From: Cryptomeria japonica
Lineage: Eukaryota; Streptophyta; Pinopsida; Cupressales; Cupressaceae
DNA: 64,000 nt
Direction: 5' to 3'
Assembly (NCBI RefSeq): GCF_030272615.1
Contig: NC_081408.1
Location: forward strand, 767,285,330 to 767,349,329
The notes beneath the pieces were generated by a model, which ran no database searches, was not told where the DNA came from, and saw only the letters and a program-made list of their open reading frames with translations. Positions 58,801 to 64,000 of the stretch are shown one piece after another. Each line of letters starts with the position of its first letter. Position 1 is the first letter of the stretch. The position numbers were made by a program, and so were the translations under genes.

Positions 58801-59638
58801 GGCTCAAGATTCTATAGTCTTTGAATGTGGGCCATCGTGGACTGATGGTGCAGAAGAGACGTGTTGAGGTAGAATTGCATTTTGGAAGGATGTTGCCTAG
58901 CTATCTGCCATTCAATGCTAAACTTTATTGGGAAGTGTTCTAACAACATCACATCAACAAGAGGAGTGACAGGCAGATCAAGATCTTCAGAAAAAGAGAA
59001 AAAAGATTGCACAAATATCATAGCATGATCAAGCCTTTTAAGAATTCTGTCAGAGCCAGCTCTGAAATTAGACCAAGTGTGCCAGACCCCACCAGGATGT
59101 TGGCGGTTGGTGTTGGGGTCAAAAAGACCCAATTTATTGTGCATATAGTACTAGGCTTCCCGCTCTCTAGTGGAAATGAAAAAAAACATCCTTATCAGAA
59201 GCCACCTCAACCATATTGAAGTCCCCACACATGACCCAAGTGGCTGGTGGAAGATTCTCCATGATCCATTGCCAGAGGTATGATCTTTCAACCGAATCAT
59301 TGGGAGCATAAACATTAACGATCCCAACAGAATGATTATCAATAGAAAGCAAAACCCAGACAACACGCTGCATGGGTCAACCACATGAGAAATAATTGTA
59401 GAGCACCACCGAGGTGAAAGGAGAGTGACAACTCCCCATTGACCAGCTTCATACGAGGATGAAAAACAAAGCTATCTAGCCAAATAACACGACATGCAAC
59501 ATTAAGCATGAAACGTGCAATTTTAACTTCCTAGAGGCAAAGAACATCCAGACCTATAATACCTTGACGAACATCTCGAACAGAATACTTTCTGGCGAGG
59601 TCTGTGAGACCTCAAACATTCCATGAGATGTAATTCAT
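55894..59638 (-). pseudogene. LINE ORF2: endonuclease, RT, zf-RVT (broken)
   Basis: Starts at 59638 with MNYISWNV, the usual start of plant L1 ORF2. APE-type endonuclease motifs follow: VNVYAPND and CGDFNMVE near 59300-59220, then HTWSN and LDHAM near 59080-59030. RT is seen at 58230-57350 with LPLIVCSEQTGFIKSR, GCPLAPALYVL and HFTDDSFLTL (the usual FADD reads FTDD). Then a zf-RVT region near 56230-55950 with CHFCGHPETFMHIFWFCKRA and ILFTLWKDRN. Many frameshifts; inactive. Confidence 0.9.
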
Positions 59639-59689
59639 GACAAAACCAGCATATCATTTTCGTCCCCAAGAGAGGAGAAGCTATAGCGT

Positions 59690-60823
59690 AAAAAATCATG
59701 TTCTCCACTGGAGATGACTTGCCGTTTTTTCTGAACCGCCATCTATAGTCTCAGCATGCCCTGAAGGGCTGCGAGAACGGTGTAAAGAGTGTGGAGTAGA
59801 AATCACAAACACAACTTGAGGAGTGCGCACCCAAGGAGGATGAGCAGCATCCTCAGAAGAAGCATTCCCCTGTTGAGCAAGGTTTGAAACTAGAGTGGGA
59901 GCCGCCTGGGAGGACGGAGACTGCACAGGAGGATCCGTCGTTAGTTGAGAACTAGAATCGATGGGAGTCTTTTGGGCCGAAACCACAGGGGTTTTTCCTT
60001 TATGAACCACCGTGGTCTATTCATCCTTCTTGGCTCCCTCCACTAGTCGAGAGCCAGATTCCTTAACAAGGGCTTTTAATTTCGGAGTTGCCAAGGGACA
60101 ATCCCTGATCTTGTGATTCCTTGATTGGCATCGATAACAAGTGTTGGGTAGGTTTAGCTAAAGCACCTTATGGGTGAAGGTGGTACCGCCCACTGAATAT
60201 CAATAGTTTCTTTCAGGTCGTGAGAAAGGTCGACTTCAACACATACCCTCTTTTGAGGGCAAGCATTAAAAAATTGGTCTGGCTCAAGGCAGACAACTTT
60301 GCCAACAGACTGAGCAATGATTCGCATGAAGGGCCAATAAGGCAAAGGAAGACTAGGGAACTCAACCCAAACTGAAACTTGCAATATTTTGTCATTTGAA
60401 ATAGAAAATTGCAAGACTAGCGCTAGAAGACTAGAAGGGACAACCTAACAGTCCACGTACCATGAGAGAGAATAGCCTCGACATGGGAAGGGTTTGAAAA
60501 GCGAAACAAAAAAAACCTTTCGTGAGACTTTGGACACCATCAAGCCTAACTCCATGAGGAGACCAGGTTTTGGCGACCCAATCATGAAGCATGCTTTTAG
60601 GAGGGATCCTACCAACAAAATATCCTATCAAACTACAGTTTTCAAGCCAATCACAAGCATTGTCAAAGTCTTGAACAACAAGTACAACATCAGGCGAGGA
60701 CATACCTTGTGAAACACTTTCGGGACAAATTTGTGAGGGTGTTTGCTCGGTGGCACCATGAGGTTCCATTGCAGCAACTCCAGCACCACCATCAACTGCT
60801 GGGCTAAAGTTGGTCGAAGCCAT
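59690..60823 (-). pseudogene. LINE ORF1 (DUF4283-like, CCHC), broken
   Basis: ATG at 60823 (MASTNFSPAVDGG). The DUF4283-like part has CSLIGYFVGRIPP and GFFCFAFQT, then, after a frameshift, VWVEFPSLPLPYWPF near 60370. The zinc knuckle CYRCQSRNHKIRDC lies near 60140-60098 (CX2CX4HX4C). A Pro/Ser-rich tail follows. ORF1 proteins coat LINE RNA. At least two frameshifts. Confidence 0.85.
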
Positions 60824-60940
60824 AATAAACACAAAAAATCCTGCAGTAAATGCAGTTTGAAGCACACAAGATGGAACACGCAACCTCAAACCCTACCAAA
60901 GCCAAGTTTGCTCTCTCATCTAGCCAAAATATCTTTTTTT

Positions 60941-61256
60941 CAGTTTACCTCACAACTGTGTTATCTGATATTTTACAATTTCTCCCTCTCACCTTTTTGT
61001 ACAAATAAAAAGAACATAAACAAAGTTTTTAAGCTCACAAGGTTAAATGGGGTCTCGAAAGAGAAATGCCTAAACTAGCTCACCTTAAAACCCATTAAAT
61101 TGTAAAGCTTCACTTAGCTTTCGAGTATGTTTAAATGCTTTTGTTTATTACCGAATTTAGTCTAGAAATGATGAGATCACACAATAGTGAACAGGGTTTA
61201 CAATTTAGTTGTATATTTTTAACAGTTTCTTCTTTCTATTTCCCAAATATTTACAG
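60941..61256 (+). other. Intron-like sequence right of the LINE
   Basis: Continues the sequence left of 46641 once the LINE is removed. No exon seen before the acceptor ATTTACAG at 61249-61256. Confidence 0.4.
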
Positions 61257-61418
61257 GTCTCCGCTCAACACGAGTCCCTTACCTCAAAGTTTTTCAAGCT
61301 GCTTGCTTGGTTGCTTCTTTCCAGTGGGGAAGCAGCTGAGATACTGAATCCCAGATATGTTGCATTGTTGTTTTTGGGGGAATTCATGCACCACCGTGCA
61401 AACAAAACCAGGGGCTGA
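61257..61418 (+). CDS. Terminal-exon-like frame, unrecognised host gene
   Basis: A T-rich tract and the acceptor ATTTACAG lead into a 53-codon frame in phase 0 with the same strand as exon 1: VSAQHESLTSKFFKLLAWL, then EAAEILNPRYVALLFLGEF, ending HHRANKTRG and TGA. The composition is protein-like (helical, amphipathic) against AT-rich flanks. The family is not recognised. Splicing to 45853-46100 across about 15 kb is inference. Confidence 0.45.
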   Translation, partial: VSAQHESLTSKFFKLLAWLLLSSGEAAEILNPRYVALLFLGEFMHHRANKTRG

Positions 61419-64000
61419 TAAGGCTCTAGATTGAATTTTGTAATATGGGTTGTTAGAAAATGGAACTCGACATTCGAGTTATTTTAAAAAATCTCTTATT
61501 TTCTCATGTTGTAATCAGGCAGGGTTAAATTTACTGGGAATTGCCGAAAAATAAAAATATCAATTTATACATTGTCTGTTACTCCATTGCCAAAAACATT
61601 GAGAATGTTTTAATTCAATCAACACCAGGGTGAGGTCAGTGAATGGCGAATTTAGTTAATTATACAGTACTGGCCACATTACCTTGCACATTACTGGCTC
61701 AATTATAATGTACAGATAGAAGAGGCCAATACGAATAATTTGAATTTGAATATACATATGCTAATTCTGTTGAACAAGAAAATATTGGGACGATATGATC
61801 ACGAATCTGTCTCTAATGCGGGAATAACGAAATTTCAATTTAGTTTTTGAACCATGACCATAAAATCAAAATGAAAGATAAAGCTTTTCTTTGCACACTT
61901 GATTTTGTATGAATTGAAATCTCCCTATGTATCAAATACATGAGTGGGGTAACTTTCAAACAGGGGATCCTCAGGTAGAAAGTAGAAGAAGATGAGTAGT
62001 AGCCTACTTAGAGGAAAATGGCCATGCAAAATTGCAAATAGAATACAGCTGATGAGGTAGAATTAATAATTTCAGAAACATAATGTGAATTTGAGGTAAT
62101 AATTTCACAAACAGAATGCGAGGATCCATTCGAGTACAGCTTTACATAGTCAAAAATAACTAAAAGAGAAAAATTCTAAAGATGGAGTGTGGAGATGTAA
62201 AATTTAGTTTTTATTTATTAATCTGGATTTATAATAAAGTTATGAAACTAATCTAGTATTGTTCGGCTGTACCCTCAAACTTTATCAATCAGTTTGACTA
62301 TGAGAAAAATAATCAACCTTAAAGCAAAATGTCTCAATAAGTGTTGTGTGGAAATGTAAACTATAAACCCAGACATTTATTGAATTAATCATATGAACTT
62401 GACAATTGGTAGGACAAACTGTAGACATTCATTAATTCCCTTCCCAGCCCTTGGTCAAGTTTGGTACATCCGAAGATCAAGTACCCATCTAGCATTTTAA
62501 ATGTGCGATTTCACTTCCTTAATTAAAAGGAACAAAGCTTAGAGTAGTGAATGTCCTAAGGATGCTACATTGGTGATGCTTAGCTATTACTACAGGAAAG
62601 CTTGAAATTGAAAACTTCAATAAGCATATAGGATGCTTCGGAAAATGGCTTTTGAAAAAAAAATGTTGTTTGAATCAATTCTAGTGGGTTGGTTAAGACA
62701 CCTATTAAAACTGCAATTTGAAAACTTTTGAACCTAAAGATTTTAGGCTGTATAATCTCCAAAATATTCATTTGTTAAATCTTAAAATTAGCAAATGTTA
62801 AATTCTGCTCTTAGATAGCATGGTTTCAATTTTCAATTGGATGGCTTAAATCACACATTAAGTTTTCATTTCTAGGTTTAAAAATGTCTACATTATTCCA
62901 AGTTTTCGAGACCCGGGACAGGGGGACAAGTTCATATGAAAACATGGATAATGCAAACATCAAACATACAACATTATCAATAGACTCAATACTCAATATG
63001 CACTCATGATTCAGAATTTCAATTCATTCACATTGTCAATATGCATATCATAATAGATATTAAAGAAATAACATACAAAATGCCCAAAGGCTACTGCTGC
63101 CATATTATTTCATTGTCAATTGCAATATGGAAATCAAAATAGTACTAAGTAAATACTAAAAAGCAAAGTATATTATTTATTATTTAATTTATTTTCTATT
63201 TATAAATTTTAAAATTTATAATATAAATTAATTTAAAATTATAAATATTTAATATGAATTAATAAATTTAATGTTGCTTTTTTATTTTTGATAGAGGGCC
63301 CACATTAGAAAAATAGATAGTCCTATTTTGATTTCATAACTATTCAAAATTCTGATAATTTGGTAACGGAGGGACGTCCCCTGGCGGTCCCCAAGTCCCC
63401 GAAATGATCCCGAAATGATCCCCAAAATATCCCCTAAATGAACCTGAAAGAACATCAATATTATATGCCAAACAAGAAAATGTGCCAACTGTGCAAATAA
63501 TGTACTTTGATGTAATATGCATACCAAATTTTAAATCCATGGCTTTGTTGTGTATCTTGAATCCTTATCTCTCTGTGGTCTGATATGCATCTATCTAATT
63601 TGTAGTAAGCATAAATGGTATATTTAAAGTTATCTCATGCCGGTGATTCCTATTTATAGTTTGTTAATGAAAAAATAGCATTCAAGACGAAGAGTTGAAG
63701 ATCTGAAATTCATCACAGCTGGGGTTTAATTTCTAAGCTATTTGATTTCGGTTTTAAGATGAAATAAAAATAAAAGTATTTAGGATAAAATCAATCCTTC
63801 CATGAAGTCCAAGATATATTGATACTAATTCAAGCTTATTTTAGGTCTCTGACATAGTTTTGTGTCCTATCTTAAACAGAGAGAAATCATACCAAGTGGT
63901 TGCATTACTCTTCCAAAAATATGCATATGCTTGTGATTTTTGGCTGTAAAAAAATATCAATTGTAACACAAAGTATCAATTGTAAAGGCTGCTGGAAAAC
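61419..64000. other. AT-rich region, no gene recognised
   Basis: Possible 3' UTR at first (AAAAATAAAAAT near 61548). Later sequence is AT-rich. Two short GC-rich patches, 62907-62931 (GACCCGGGACAGGGGGACAA) and 63365-63440 (repeated GAAATGATCCC units), stand out and may be relics of a DNA transposon, but no terminal inverted repeats or TSD were found. Confidence 0.35.

Larger units (their letters stand above)
46641..60940 (-). mobile_element. LINE (L1-type), split by a nested LTR element; 15-bp TSD
   Basis: AAAATATCTTTTTTT occurs at 46641-46655 and 60926-60940. The LINE body runs in sense from 60925 to 55894 and resumes at 46965 down to 46656. It has ORF1 (DUF4283-like plus CCHC) and ORF2 (endonuclease, RT, zf-RVT) with many frameshifts. 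The 3' UTR ends in a short A tail overlapping the TSD. Compared with the LINE at 30156-31490, about 400 bp are missing at the insertion point. Confidence 0.85.

Overview
The window is nuclear DNA of a large-genome seed plant, most likely a gymnosperm or conifer. This is an inference from its style: AT-rich sequence, layered Copia, Gypsy and LINE insertions in many states of decay, PPR pseudogene pieces, short host exons far apart, and a promoter-like block with a telo-box. No bacterial or organellar gene set, CRISPR array, rRNA or tRNA gene was recognised. Almost all long open frames belong to transposable elements, mostly read on the minus strand.

Layout. 1-837: part of an LTR of a non-autonomous Gag-only LTR element, inserted in the 3' LTR of a Copia element (838-6772, minus; PBS for initiator Met tRNA, PPT, gag-PR-IN-RT-RNase H, broken). 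6773-10969: remnants of two unrecognised protein families and an old Copia gag with its PBS and a hairpin-bearing 5' LTR. 11630-13330 and 18060-18640: inverted copies of a host segment carrying PPR pseudogene pieces plus promoter or first-exon sequence. 13334-18060: AT-rich, almost featureless. 18920-23480: a candidate solo LTR, a broken unknown protein gene interrupted by host-exon-like islands, and a LINE RNase H remnant. 24014-29789: a tandem array of a short non-coding LTR element (four LTRs, three internal segments) with CATAC on both sides. 29790-33615: two tandem copies of the promoter and first-exon segment, the first split by a 5'-truncated LINE with 12-bp TSDs. 34840-36368 and 44196-44660: an older minus-strand repeat split by a structurally complete chromovirus (36374-44190; CCTTT TSD; chromodomain).

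45653-61418 looks like a plant gene remnant or gene with a TE-filled intron: promoter with telo-box, first exon at 45853, a 30-nt microexon at 46071, and a terminal-exon-like frame at 61257-61418. Between them a LINE (46656-60925, 15-bp TSD) has been invaded by the Gag-only element (46966-55893). That element has one uninterrupted 1147-codon Gag/protease-like frame and no reverse transcriptase. Its order in sense direction is LTR-leader-gag-PPT-LTR-second leader, ending abruptly against LINE sequence that lacks about 400 bp, which suggests a tandem array later cut back by deletion. 61419-64000 is AT-rich with no gene seen.

The most unusual items are the Gag-only element with its leader frame and repeated PPT-like tracts, the tandem LTR array, the dispersed copies of one host promoter and first exon, and two unrecognised protein families known here only as pseudogenes. 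All calls were made by eye; domain assignments rest on motifs, not on searches.
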